This document shows, one piece after another, positions 29,647 through 38,533 of a DNA stretch of 64,000 bases (the first letter of the stretch is position 1; every line of letters starts with the position of its first letter). The DNA comes from Hyphomicrobiales bacterium (lineage in GTDB: Bacteria; Pseudomonadota; Alphaproteobacteria; Rhizobiales; Devosiaceae): assembly GCA_027487555.1 (NCBI GenBank), contig JAIYDI010000018.1, forward strand, positions 124,001 to 188,000, read 5' to 3'. A program made the position numbers and the translations under genes. Below the pieces are notes generated by a model that worked only from the letters and a program-made list of their open reading frames with translations, was not told the origin of the DNA and ran no database searches.

Positions 29647-30285
29647 TTAAGAGGCTGGTTTGGCAAACCAGAGTTCGAAGTGGTGCTGGCGGATGCTGGC
29701 GTTCTCGAAACCCGACACAAAGCGGGATGGGGCGTCTATGCCTCCTGCTTTGAGCTGGCCAGAGATGGTGTCAGCCAGACTCTGCTCTGCAGGCAGGAAG
29801 TATCGCAACTCCGTCACTGAGGGTGCTTTAGTGCCGACGCGTTCGATGCCGGGCGCCAAACAACCTGCGTCACGTAGGATGGACTGCGCCTGGTCTGCGA
29901 CGTCGCGGTGTGCGTTGTCCGGAATCTGGATGTATACGCGCGGTGTCAGTTCGGCGGCCGGCGTTGCAGCCTGGTCGGAAGGCGGTGCTGCAGTCTTGCT
30001 GGTTTCTATGGTGGTGAGGGTTTGCTCAGCCTTCTGTCCGGCTTCCAGTTGCTGGTCCAACGGCCTCGGATCGATCTTCACGAGACCAAGAAACACGCCC
30101 ACGGAGATCACAACAACTTCGACAAGCAAGACCGTCTGCAGTTGCTTTTTGAAGCTCTCATCGACCCTGAGTAAGCCGACGGTGGAGAGTATCGCGATGA
30201 CCGCAGTGCAGATAAACACGCCAACGCATGTCCATCCGATGACCAAGTGCATTACGTCGACGCCTAAAGCCATTGCCGCCCCCAA
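29647..30285 (-). CDS. hypothetical two-TM protein with a C-terminal SPOR/LytR_C-like domain
   Basis: Two N-terminal TM segments, linker, then RVYIQIPDNAHRDVADQAQSILRDAGCLAPGIERVGTKAPSVTELRYFLPAEQSLADTISGQLKAGGI. Confidence 0.6.
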   Translation of the reverse strand: MGAAMALGVDVMHLVIGWTCVGVFICTAVIAILSTVGLLRVDESFKKQLQTVLLVEVVVISVGVFLGLVKIDPRPLDQQLEAGQKAEQTLTTIETSKTAAPPSDQAATPAAELTPRVYIQIPDNAHRDVADQAQSILRDAGCLAPGIERVGTKAPSVTELRYFLPAEQSLADTISGQLKAGGIDAPSRFVSGFENASIRQHHFELWFAKPAS

Positions 30286-30359
30286 CTGTTAAAGTGAGCG
30301 GCAGCAGAGCTCTCGGCGTCGTGCCGGTCAAATCCGGACAACTGCCATTGGGATGCTTC

Positions 30360-31484
30360 CTATTGGGAGAGCGGCCCCCGGTTGATCGGGATCGGGCCTG
30401 TGGGCCCCGGTACCGTCCACCCGATGTGGCCGGCCGCGTAGAGCAGGCGCGAGACGTAGCCGAGCTTTTCGACCACCGCCGGGCCGAGCACGAAGGGATA
30501 GGCGTCGTTCTGCCCGACGGCACGGTTGAGGTTGTTGATAAGCGAGGCGAGCGGCACCCAATTGTCCATGAGTTCGGCGACATCGTCGCGGGCATAGGGA
30601 TCGTAGGCGATCTGCGCCGTCAGTTCGCCCGTGCGATCCACGGCCGGGCGCAGGTGAAGCCCGAAGGCCGACGCCATCTCGGTGGTATCGACGAGATGGA
30701 GGAAGTGCGCGAAGGTTTCGGCGAAATCCTCCCACGGATGGGTGGTCGCATAAGCGGAGATGTAGCTCAGCTGCCAGTCGGACGGCGCGCGTTCGGCATA
30801 GTGGCGCCGCAAGGCGGTAGCGTAGTCGGCCCGTTCGTCGCCGAAGAGCTGGCGGAACCTGCCCTGCTCGGCTGCTGACCCGGCCACGAGAATATCCCAG
30901 TAGTAATGGCCGATCTCGTGGCGGAAATGTCCAAGCAATGTGCGGTAGGGCTCGTTGAACTGCGTGCGGCGATATTCGCGCGCCGCGTCATCGGCTTCCT
31001 TGAGCGCGATGGTGATGATGCCGTTGTCGTGCCCGGTGAGGACGGGGGCGGGGGCCGTGTCCTCGTCGAGGAAACGGAAGCTCAGGCCGTGCGCCGGATC
31101 AATCTTGCGGGTGGCGAGCGGCAGGTTGAGGCGGAGCAGCGCGTAGAAGAGGCGCTTCTTGGCACGTTCGATCACCCGCCAGCGGCCGAGATCGACCGGA
31201 TCGGCGACATCGGGCACAAGCGCGTTATGGCAACAGGCGCGGCAATAGGGGTCGCCGCCCGGCTGATGCGGCAGGAGCCAATTGCAGGCCCCATGCCGGG
31301 CGTTGTCGCAAAAGACGAAGCTGCGGCTCTGGAGGTGTGGTGCCGTGAAGACATCCGGGCCGCCATCGAGCGAGACAAGGCTGTTGCTTTGCGGCTCGTA
31401 GCCGAGGGCGCGGCCGCATCGCTCGCATCGGGTGTTCTCGAAATAGAGCATGTGGCCGCAATGGTCGCAGCGGAAGAGCTTCAT
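30360..31484 (-). CDS. zinc-ribbon putative zinc-binding metallopeptidase
   Basis: MKLFRCDHCGHMLYFENTRCERCGRALGY zinc ribbon; FRHEIGHYYWD metallopeptidase motif; ATG at 31484. Confidence 0.82.
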   Translation of the reverse strand: MKLFRCDHCGHMLYFENTRCERCGRALGYEPQSNSLVSLDGGPDVFTAPHLQSRSFVFCDNARHGACNWLLPHQPGGDPYCRACCHNALVPDVADPVDLGRWRVIERAKKRLFYALLRLNLPLATRKIDPAHGLSFRFLDEDTAPAPVLTGHDNGIITIALKEADDAAREYRRTQFNEPYRTLLGHFRHEIGHYYWDILVAGSAAEQGRFRQLFGDERADYATALRRHYAERAPSDWQLSYISAYATTHPWEDFAETFAHFLHLVDTTEMASAFGLHLRPAVDRTGELTAQIAYDPYARDDVAELMDNWVPLASLINNLNRAVGQNDAYPFVLGPAVVEKLGYVSRLLYAAGHIGWTVPGPTGPIPINRGPLSQ

Positions 31485-31610
31485 CGGTGACCCCAGATGG
31501 ACGCGAGACCAGATAATGCCGCGGAGCCCAGGGTGTTCCACTGGCATGGCAGCTTTTCCTTAGCAGAGTGCGGCTAGTGTCGGTGCGACATTCGAGAGCG
31601 GGGCAGGGCG

Positions 31611-32705
31611 ATGGGCGAGGCGGGGCTGGCAGGGAAGCCGTTTGCGACGGGTTTTGCGAATGTTGCGCCCGGGCTCGCGCGGCTCGTCCTCGGTGTGCTT
31701 GCGCTGGTGATCGCGGCGTTGATGGCCGTGGCGATCTCCGTGCCGGAAGTACCGGAGGATCCGAATGCGCGCGGCGACCTCGGGACCTACAAGCAGATCG
31801 TGACGCGGCTGCAGGCCGGCGAGACCTACCATCAGGCGCTCCATACCGAACTGGTGGACGGCGGCTATGGTACGCGTTCGGTCTTCAACTGGCGGCCGCC
31901 GTTCTTTCTCGAGATGATCGCGCTCATGCAGACAGAGCAGGTCAGCCAGGCCGTGCTGGTAACGCTCTCGGTGCTCGCGGTGAGCCTCGCCGGATGGGTG
32001 GTGCTCAACAGCGCCGGTTCGGGCATGGCGATCGCAGTGGCGGTGACACTGGGCATGAGCCAGATGGCTGCGATCGCGCCGGTGGCGTCGATCTGCTGTG
32101 AGCTCTGGGCCGGGGCACTGATCCTCCTCTCGGTCGTCGCCTATGGGCGCGGGCGTTACTGGCTCGGTTTCGCGGCGGCCTTGCTCGCGCTCTGGATGCG
32201 GGAGTTGAGCGGGCTCTATGTGCTGGTGGCGATCTATTTTGCCTGGCGGGCCGGGCGTCGCGACGAACTCCTCGCCTGGGCCATCGGGCTCGCCGTGTTC
32301 GGTGCCTATTTTGCCTGGCATGCGATGACGGCGATGAGCCTCGTGCTGCCCACCGACCCGGCCTACAAGGATGGCTGGCTGCAGTTCGGCGGCGCGGCGT
32401 TCGTGCTCGGGACGGCACAGTTCAATGGTTTGTTCCTGCTGCTGCCCTTGCCGGTAACCGCCATAGTGCTGCCGCTCGCGGTGCTGGGCTTTGTCGCGTG
32501 GCAGCACCGGGCCGCGCAATATGGGCTTGCCGCGGTGCTCGCCTACATCATGCTGTTCGCGTTTTTCGGCCGGACGGCGAATGGCTACTGGGGCGGGCTC
32601 TATGCGCCGCTGCTGATGCTCGGCCTGCCGTTCGGGGTGGTGGCGGTGAAGGACTTGGTGAACGCCGCTACCCTGCAGCAAGCGGCACCCCCCGCCTCCG
32701 CCTGA
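31611..32705 (+). CDS. polytopic membrane protein, possibly GT-C/DUF2029-like
   Basis: ~9 hydrophobic segments with an acidic/aromatic first periplasmic loop; C-terminal codons run into a repeat element. Confidence 0.6.
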   Translation: MGEAGLAGKPFATGFANVAPGLARLVLGVLALVIAALMAVAISVPEVPEDPNARGDLGTYKQIVTRLQAGETYHQALHTELVDGGYGTRSVFNWRPPFFLEMIALMQTEQVSQAVLVTLSVLAVSLAGWVVLNSAGSGMAIAVAVTLGMSQMAAIAPVASICCELWAGALILLSVVAYGRGRYWLGFAAALLALWMRELSGLYVLVAIYFAWRAGRRDELLAWAIGLAVFGAYFAWHAMTAMSLVLPTDPAYKDGWLQFGGAAFVLGTAQFNGLFLLLPLPVTAIVLPLAVLGFVAWQHRAAQYGLAAVLAYIMLFAFFGRTANGYWGGLYAPLLMLGLPFGVVAVKDLVNAATLQQAAPPASA

Positions 32706-32746
32706 CGGCGGTGTCCCCCCTTAAACCAGGGAGGAAGCCCGACTGT
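32682..32746. repeat. single (half) unit of the composite palindromic repeat
   Basis: GCACCCCCCGCCTCCGCCTGACGGCGGTGTCCCCCCTTAAACCAGGGAGGAAGCCCGACTG; same ...GGGAG..CCCGACTG terminus as loci 1 and 2. Confidence 0.65.
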
Positions 32747-32763
32747 GAGGTCAGCTCAGGCTT

Positions 32764-34914
32764 CTACACACTGCCGATGGTCTTGAGGCGGACGCGGGGG
32801 TGGACCTCGTTCTGGCTCATCACGACGGTCTGCGGGCGGAAGCGCTCGATGATCGCCCGGATATGCGGACGGAGCGAGGGCGAGGTGATGAGCACCGGGA
32901 TCTCGCCCATGCGGGCGGCGTTCTCGAAGGACTTCTGCGTGGCAACGATGAATTGCTGCAGCTTCGAGGGTGCCATGGCGAGATGACGGTCGTTCCCGTC
33001 GCCGACCATGGCTTCGGCGAAATCGCGCTCCCATTGCGGCGAGAGCGTGAGGAGCGGCAGGTTGCCGTCCGGCCCGAGGTTTGACGCGCAGATCTGCCGG
33101 GCAAGGCGGGAGCGCACATGCTCGACCACGGTCTGCGCAGTGCGGCCGGGAGAGGCGATCTCGGCGATGCCTTCGAGGATCGTCGGCAGGTCGCGGATGG
33201 AAATGCGCTCGGAGAGCAGCGCCTGCAGCACACGCTGCACGCCGGAGACGGAAATCTGGCTCGGCACGATGTCCTCGACGAGCTTGTGCTGCTCCTTGGG
33301 CAGGCCCGATAGCAGGCTCTGCACGTTGGAATAGCTCAGCAAGTCCGCGACATTGGCCTTGAGCACCTCGGTGAGGTGGGTGGAGATGACTGTCGAGGGG
33401 TCGATGATCGAATAGCCGCGCAGTTCGGCCTCGTCGCGCAGCGCCGGCTCGATCCAGGTGGCGGGGAGGCCGAAGGTCGGCTCGGTGGTGTGGATGCCGG
33501 GCAGGCCGATCTCGTGGCCCATCGGGTCCATCACCATGAGCTGGTGGGCGTAGACCTGCCCATGTCCGGCCTCGACCTCCTTGATCTTGACCTTGTAGTG
33601 GTTCGGCTCGAGCTGCATGTTGTCGAGGATGCGGACGGGCGGCATGACGAAGCCGAGTTCGGTGGCAAGCTGGCGGCGGAGCGCCTTGATCTGCTCGGTA
33701 AGCCGATCGGTACCGGTGTCGTCTTCCTTGACGAGGCTCAGTAGACCGTAGCCGAGTTCGAGTTTCAGCTCATCGATGCGGAGGCTGTCGGTGATGGGCT
33801 GCTCGTCGATCTTGCCGCCGGGGGCGGTGGGTGCGGCGGCGACCTGGGCGGCGAGGGCATCGGCCGCGGCCTTCGCCTCGCGGACATTCTTGTTCCTCGT
33901 GGATTTGAGGGCGAGATAGGCAACGCCGCCCGCGAGCGCGAGGAAGGGCAGGATCGGCATGCCGGGCAAGAGCGCCAGCAAGGCGATGACTGCGGCCGAC
34001 ATGCCCAGTGCCTTGGGATAGCCGGTGAACTGCGTCATCAGCGCCTTGTCGGCGGACCCGGCGACGCCGGCCTTGGACACGAGAATACCGGCTGCGGTGG
34101 AGACGATGAGCGACGGGATCTGGCTGACGAGGCCGTCGCCGACGGTGAGCAGCGTGTAGATGCCGCCGGCCTCCTCGAAGCTCAGGCCCTCCTGCAGCAT
34201 GCCGATGATCATGCCGGCGATGATGTTGATGAAGGTAATCAGCAGGCCGGCAATGGCGTCGCCGCGGACGAACTTGCTGGCGCCATCCATGTTGCCGAAG
34301 AAGGCGCTTTCCTGCTCGAGCGTCTGGCGGCGGGTTCTGGCAGTGGCTTCATCGATGAGACCGGCAGAGAGATCGGCGTCGATGGCCATCTGCTTGCCGG
34401 GCATGGCATCGAGGTTGAAACGGGCAGCGACTTCGGCGATGCGGCCCGAACCCTTGGTGATCACGATGAAATTCACGATCAACAGGATCGCGAAGACGAC
34501 GACGCCGATGACGAAGTTGCCGCGCATGACGAAGTTGCCGAACGCCTCGATGACGTGGCCGGCCGCGTCGGTGCCGGTATGACCTTCGGCAAGGATGAGG
34601 CGCGTGGTGGCGAGGTTGAGGGCGAGGCGCAGCATGGCCGCGACGAGCAGCACGGTCGGGAAGCTCGAAAACTCGAGCGGGGTTTGGATGAACAGCGCCG
34701 TCATCAGGATCATCACCGAGAAGACGATCGAGATGGCGAGCAGGATATCGAGCAGCAGCGGCGGCAGCGGAACGATGAGCACCATGATGATGCCCATGAC
34801 GCCCAATGCGAGGCCGATATCGGCCGTGGCAAGCCAGCTCCGCAACTCCCTGACGGAGGGGACCTTGAAGCCGGAGCCCGAGGGCTTTCCGGGGGAAGCG
34901 GAGATATCGGCCAT
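32764..34914 (-). CDS. flhA: flagellar biosynthesis protein FlhA
   Basis: PLPPLLLDILLAISIVFSVMILMTALF...LNLATTRLILAEGH...ITKGSGRIAEVAARFNLDAMPGKQMAIDADLSAGLI. Confidence 0.96.
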   Translation of the reverse strand: MADISASPGKPSGSGFKVPSVRELRSWLATADIGLALGVMGIIMVLIVPLPPLLLDILLAISIVFSVMILMTALFIQTPLEFSSFPTVLLVAAMLRLALNLATTRLILAEGHTGTDAAGHVIEAFGNFVMRGNFVIGVVVFAILLIVNFIVITKGSGRIAEVAARFNLDAMPGKQMAIDADLSAGLIDEATARTRRQTLEQESAFFGNMDGASKFVRGDAIAGLLITFINIIAGMIIGMLQEGLSFEEAGGIYTLLTVGDGLVSQIPSLIVSTAAGILVSKAGVAGSADKALMTQFTGYPKALGMSAAVIALLALLPGMPILPFLALAGGVAYLALKSTRNKNVREAKAAADALAAQVAAAPTAPGGKIDEQPITDSLRIDELKLELGYGLLSLVKEDDTGTDRLTEQIKALRRQLATELGFVMPPVRILDNMQLEPNHYKVKIKEVEAGHGQVYAHQLMVMDPMGHEIGLPGIHTTEPTFGLPATWIEPALRDEAELRGYSIIDPSTVISTHLTEVLKANVADLLSYSNVQSLLSGLPKEQHKLVEDIVPSQISVSGVQRVLQALLSERISIRDLPTILEGIAEIASPGRTAQTVVEHVRSRLARQICASNLGPDGNLPLLTLSPQWERDFAEAMVGDGNDRHLAMAPSKLQQFIVATQKSFENAARMGEIPVLITSPSLRPHIRAIIERFRPQTVVMSQNEVHPRVRLKTIGSV

Positions 34915-34934
34915 GGCTCAGTTCGGCTCCCGGA

Positions 34935-36302
34935 TCAGGCGGCGTTGCCGCGCCGCTCGCCGGGCGGCGGGACGGAAATCCCCTCGTCGGCATATTCGTT
35001 GAGTTTGTTGCGCAGCGTACGGATGGAAATGCCGAGGATATTTGCGGCATGCGTGCGGTTGCCGAGAACATGGTCGAGCGTATCGAGGATCAGGTCGCGC
35101 TCGACATCGGCGACAGTGCGGCCCACCAGCGTTTCGGCGACAGTCTGCGCCGTGCGGACTGCCTGAGTGGCGACGGAATTGCGCGCGGCGTCCTCGAGCC
35201 CCGTGCCATCTGGCATGAGGATGGCATCGGGGCCGATGATTTCGGAGGGCGCGAGCAGCACGGCGCGATGCAGGGTGTTCTCGAGTTCGCGCACATTGCC
35301 GCGCCAGGGCGCCCTCAGCAGCAGGTCGCGGGCTTCGTTGGAGAGCATGCGGCGCCCTAGGCCATTGGCCTTGACGTATTTTTCGACAAAGAATTCCGAG
35401 AGCGCTGCGATATCCTCGGGGCGCTCGCGGAGCGGCGGCAGCTTGAGGTTCACGACGTTGAGCCGGAACAGCAGATCCTCGCGGAAGCTGCCTTCCTTCA
35501 CTGCATCGGCAAGGTTGCGGTTGGAGGTGGCGATGACGCGGATATCGACCGGCACGGGCTTGGTGCCGCCGACGCGATCGATCAGGCGTTCCTGCAGGGC
35601 GCGGAGCAGCTTGGCCTGCAGCCGCACATCCATTTCCGAGATTTCATCGAGCAGCAAGGTGCCGCCCGAGGCTTCCTCGAACTTGCCGATACGGCGGGCG
35701 ATGGCGCCGGTGAAGGCGCCTTTCTCATGGCCGAAGAGTTCGGATTCGAGCAGCGCCTCGGGGATGGCGGCGCAGTTGACCGAGATGAAGGGCTTTCCGG
35801 CGCGTTTCGATCTGGCGTGCAGGTGCTTGGCCATCACCTCCTTGCCGGTACCGCTTTCGCCGGTGATTAGCACCGAGGCGTCGGAGGGAGCGACTTGATC
35901 GGCGAGCTTCACGACGCGGGCCATGGCTGGATCGCGAAAGAGGAAATCGGTCGATTCACGCGCGACGGCGGCGATGATCGCGGCGATCAGTTCGGCATCG
36001 GGCGGTAGCGGGATATATTCCTTGGCGCCGGCGCGAATGGCGTTGACGGCCGCGGCCGCGTTGCTCTCCGTGCCGCAGGCGACGACAGGCACGACGATGC
36101 GCTCGGCATCGAGGCCTGCGATCAGCCCGGCGATATCCATGATGACGTCGACGAGCAGCAGATCTGCGCCGCGCCCGGCGCGGAGCGCGGCAAGGGCGAT
36201 CTCGATGGAGGGCGCATGGGCGACCTTGGCACCGCCCTGCATGGCGAGACGCGTCGCTTCAGTGAGTTGGCCCTCGAGGGGCCCGACGATCAGTAAGCGC
36301 AT
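34935..36302 (-). CDS. flbD: sigma-54-dependent flagellar transcriptional activator FlbD
   Basis: AAA+ GESGTGKEVMAKHLH, GAFTGAIARR, Fis-type HTH; atypical receiver domain; flagellar neighbourhood; ATG at 36302. Confidence 0.88.
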   Translation of the reverse strand: MRLLIVGPLEGQLTEATRLAMQGGAKVAHAPSIEIALAALRAGRGADLLLVDVIMDIAGLIAGLDAERIVVPVVACGTESNAAAAVNAIRAGAKEYIPLPPDAELIAAIIAAVARESTDFLFRDPAMARVVKLADQVAPSDASVLITGESGTGKEVMAKHLHARSKRAGKPFISVNCAAIPEALLESELFGHEKGAFTGAIARRIGKFEEASGGTLLLDEISEMDVRLQAKLLRALQERLIDRVGGTKPVPVDIRVIATSNRNLADAVKEGSFREDLLFRLNVVNLKLPPLRERPEDIAALSEFFVEKYVKANGLGRRMLSNEARDLLLRAPWRGNVRELENTLHRAVLLAPSEIIGPDAILMPDGTGLEDAARNSVATQAVRTAQTVAETLVGRTVADVERDLILDTLDHVLGNRTHAANILGISIRTLRNKLNEYADEGISVPPPGERRGNAA

Positions 36303-36320
36303 GGGAGGTCTCCGCGGGCG

Positions 36321-36438
36321 GTAGTCGGCAATCGGCCAAGAAGGGCAATCGGCAATCGGCAATCGGCAATCGGAAAGGGGACGAAAGCAGAGGGGGCAGG
36401 AGGCGATTCGACTGCCGATTGCCGATTGCCGATTGCCG
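36321..36438. repeat. inverted pair of heptamer arrays (gcaatcg)n / (cgattgc)n
   Basis: gcaatcg x4 at 36345-36372 and cgattgc x3 at 36416-36436, potential >20-bp stem between fliN stop and flbD start. Confidence 0.9.
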
Positions 36439-36469
36439 TCTCAGGCAAATGGAACGCGCTGTGCATCTC

Positions 36470-36799
36470 TCACGCCGCCTTGATGATTTCGGTCATGGTG
36501 ACGCCGAGCCGGTTTTCGACGAGTACGATTTCGCCGCGGGCGACGAGCCGGTCGTTGACGTAGATCTCGACGGCTTCGCCAACCTGCCGGTCAAGCTCGA
36601 CCACGGTGCCGATATCCATCTTGAGCAGTTCCGCCACGGGAATCTTGGCGCGTCCAAGAACCACCGAAATGCGGACGGGAACGTCGAAGACCGCCTCGAG
36701 ATCGGCGGCGGTGCGCTCGCCGATGACAGGCTGGCCGTCGCGAGCCTGCGCCTGCATTTCCTCGAAGCTGCCGCCTGCGCCCATGTCGCCGGTGCTCAT
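36470..36799 (-). CDS. fliN: flagellar motor switch protein FliN
   Basis: VFDVPVRISVVLGRAKIPVAELLKMDIGTVVELDRQVGEAVEIYVNDRLVARGEIVLVENRLGVTMTEII. Confidence 0.93.
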   Translation of the reverse strand: MSTGDMGAGGSFEEMQAQARDGQPVIGERTAADLEAVFDVPVRISVVLGRAKIPVAELLKMDIGTVVELDRQVGEAVEIYVNDRLVARGEIVLVENRLGVTMTEIIKAA

Positions 36800-37443
36800 T
36801 GTGAGATCTCCTCATCAGGATTGGCCACGATGCCGTGGGCGGCGAAGTAATCGGCAATGCGCCGGTCGATCTCGGCATTGATCTCTGCCGACGAGCGCAC
36901 CACGCCGCCGTCGGCCCATTCGAGCCGGGCGTCACCGAGGGGAATATCGGGATCGCCCAGAACGACCAGGCGACCCGAAAAGCCGGAGGTCTGCATGCGC
37001 GCCGTGGCGATGTCGCGCACGGCATCGGCAAGCTCCGGGGCACAGCGGATGACGAGGTGCGGGACCCCGTTGAGGCTCGACATGCAATCGGCGATGAGCG
37101 CTGAAAGCTCGCCGGTGGGCTCGCGCTCGACAAAGGCGGCGGCGAGCTTTCGGGCAATGGCGGCCGCGAGGATCACGGCTTCGCCGGTGGCATGGCGGCC
37201 GAGATCGTCCATGCCCGCGACGAGGGCAGCCGCCTGGTTGCCGATCTGGTCGGCGGCGGCGAGCAATTGCTTGTTGGCCTTGGCGATCGCGGTCTTTTCG
37301 CCGTCGACGAGACCAGCCGCATAGCCTTCCTTGCGTGCCGCCTCGAGTTTCTTCGACAGCGCGCTCTCGGTCATGAGCGAGCCCTTCTCGGCGTTGCGAC
37401 CGAGGTCGAGGTCGAAGGTGAACTTGGCGGGGGTTGCGGTCAT
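36796..37443 (-). CDS. FliH-like flagellar assembly protein
   Basis: Position between fliG and fliN; coiled-coil/FliH-type features (EAARKEGYAAGLVDGEKTAIAKANKQL). Confidence 0.7.
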   Translation of the reverse strand: MTATPAKFTFDLDLGRNAEKGSLMTESALSKKLEAARKEGYAAGLVDGEKTAIAKANKQLLAAADQIGNQAAALVAGMDDLGRHATGEAVILAAAIARKLAAAFVEREPTGELSALIADCMSSLNGVPHLVIRCAPELADAVRDIATARMQTSGFSGRLVVLGDPDIPLGDARLEWADGGVVRSSAEINAEIDRRIADYFAAHGIVANPDEEISQ

Positions 37444-37444
37444 G

Positions 37445-38518
37445 TCAGCCGATCATCGCGTCGTCGGACTTGTTCTTGGTGATGACGATCTCGCCCTTTG
37501 CGGCGGCGTCCTTCGCGGTTGCCACCATGCGCCCCTGCGACTCGTCGACATCCTTGAGGCGCACCGGGCCCATGGCGGCCATGTCGTCCTTCAGCATCTT
37601 GGCGGCGCGGCCCGACATGTTGGTGAAAAACACATCCTTGACCGTATCGGAGGCGCCCTTGAGCGCTAGGGCCAGTTCCTTCTTGTCCATTTTCTGAATC
37701 AGGGTCTGGATGGCGGCTGCTTCGAGCTTGGACAAATCCTCGAAGGTGAACATCAGCGACTTGATACGCTCCGCCGATTCACGGTCGCGCTCCTCGAGCG
37801 TGGTGATGAAGCGCGCCTCCGTCTGGCGGTCGAAGGCGTTGAAGATTTCCGCCATCTGCTCGTGGCTGTCGCGGCGCTTGGTGTGGCTGAGGGTCGACAT
37901 GAACTCGGTGCGCAGCGTCGTCTCGATCTTTTCAAGAATCTCCTTCTGGACCGGCTCGAGGGAGAGCATGCGCTGCACCACTTCCATCGAAAGTTCCTCG
38001 GGGAGCGAGGCAAGCACCTTCGAGGCGTGCTCGGGCACCAGCTTGCTGAGCACGACGGCGATGGTCTGGGGGTATTCGTTCTTCAGGTAGTTGGCGAGTA
38101 TGTCTTCCTGAACGTTGGACAGCTTCTCCCACATGGTGCGGCCGGCGGGGCCGCGGATTTCCTCCATGATCGCGTCGACGCGATCGGGCGGCAGGAAGGA
38201 GAGCAGCAGCCGCTGCGTGGTTTCGGCGTTGCCCGAGATATTGCCCTTGGACGAGACCACGGTAACGAACTCGGCAAGGAGCATGTCGAGCATGTCCTGC
38301 GTGATGGGGCCGAGGCGGACCATGGCGCGGGACAGTGTGCGGATCTCCATCTCGTCGAGCTGCTCGAGGATGGGGCGGCCGAAATCGGGGCCGAGCGCGA
38401 GGAGCAGAACCGCAGCCTTTTCGTCGCCGGGAAGGCTGCGCTGCGTCGCCTGCGCGCCGACGATGAGGCTGCCGGTGAAGCTTTGCGAAGAGCCTGCATT
38501 GAGATCTGGAACGGCCAT
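37445..38518 (-). CDS. fliG: flagellar motor switch protein FliG
   Basis: [37 protein letters not shown]...[33 protein letters not shown]. Confidence 0.95.
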   Translation of the reverse strand: MAVPDLNAGSSQSFTGSLIVGAQATQRSLPGDEKAAVLLLALGPDFGRPILEQLDEMEIRTLSRAMVRLGPITQDMLDMLLAEFVTVVSSKGNISGNAETTQRLLLSFLPPDRVDAIMEEIRGPAGRTMWEKLSNVQEDILANYLKNEYPQTIAVVLSKLVPEHASKVLASLPEELSMEVVQRMLSLEPVQKEILEKIETTLRTEFMSTLSHTKRRDSHEQMAEIFNAFDRQTEARFITTLEERDRESAERIKSLMFTFEDLSKLEAAAIQTLIQKMDKKELALALKGASDTVKDVFFTNMSGRAAKMLKDDMAAMGPVRLKDVDESQGRMVATAKDAAAKGEIVITKNKSDDAMIG

Positions 38519-38533
38519 CTACCTACTGCCTGC

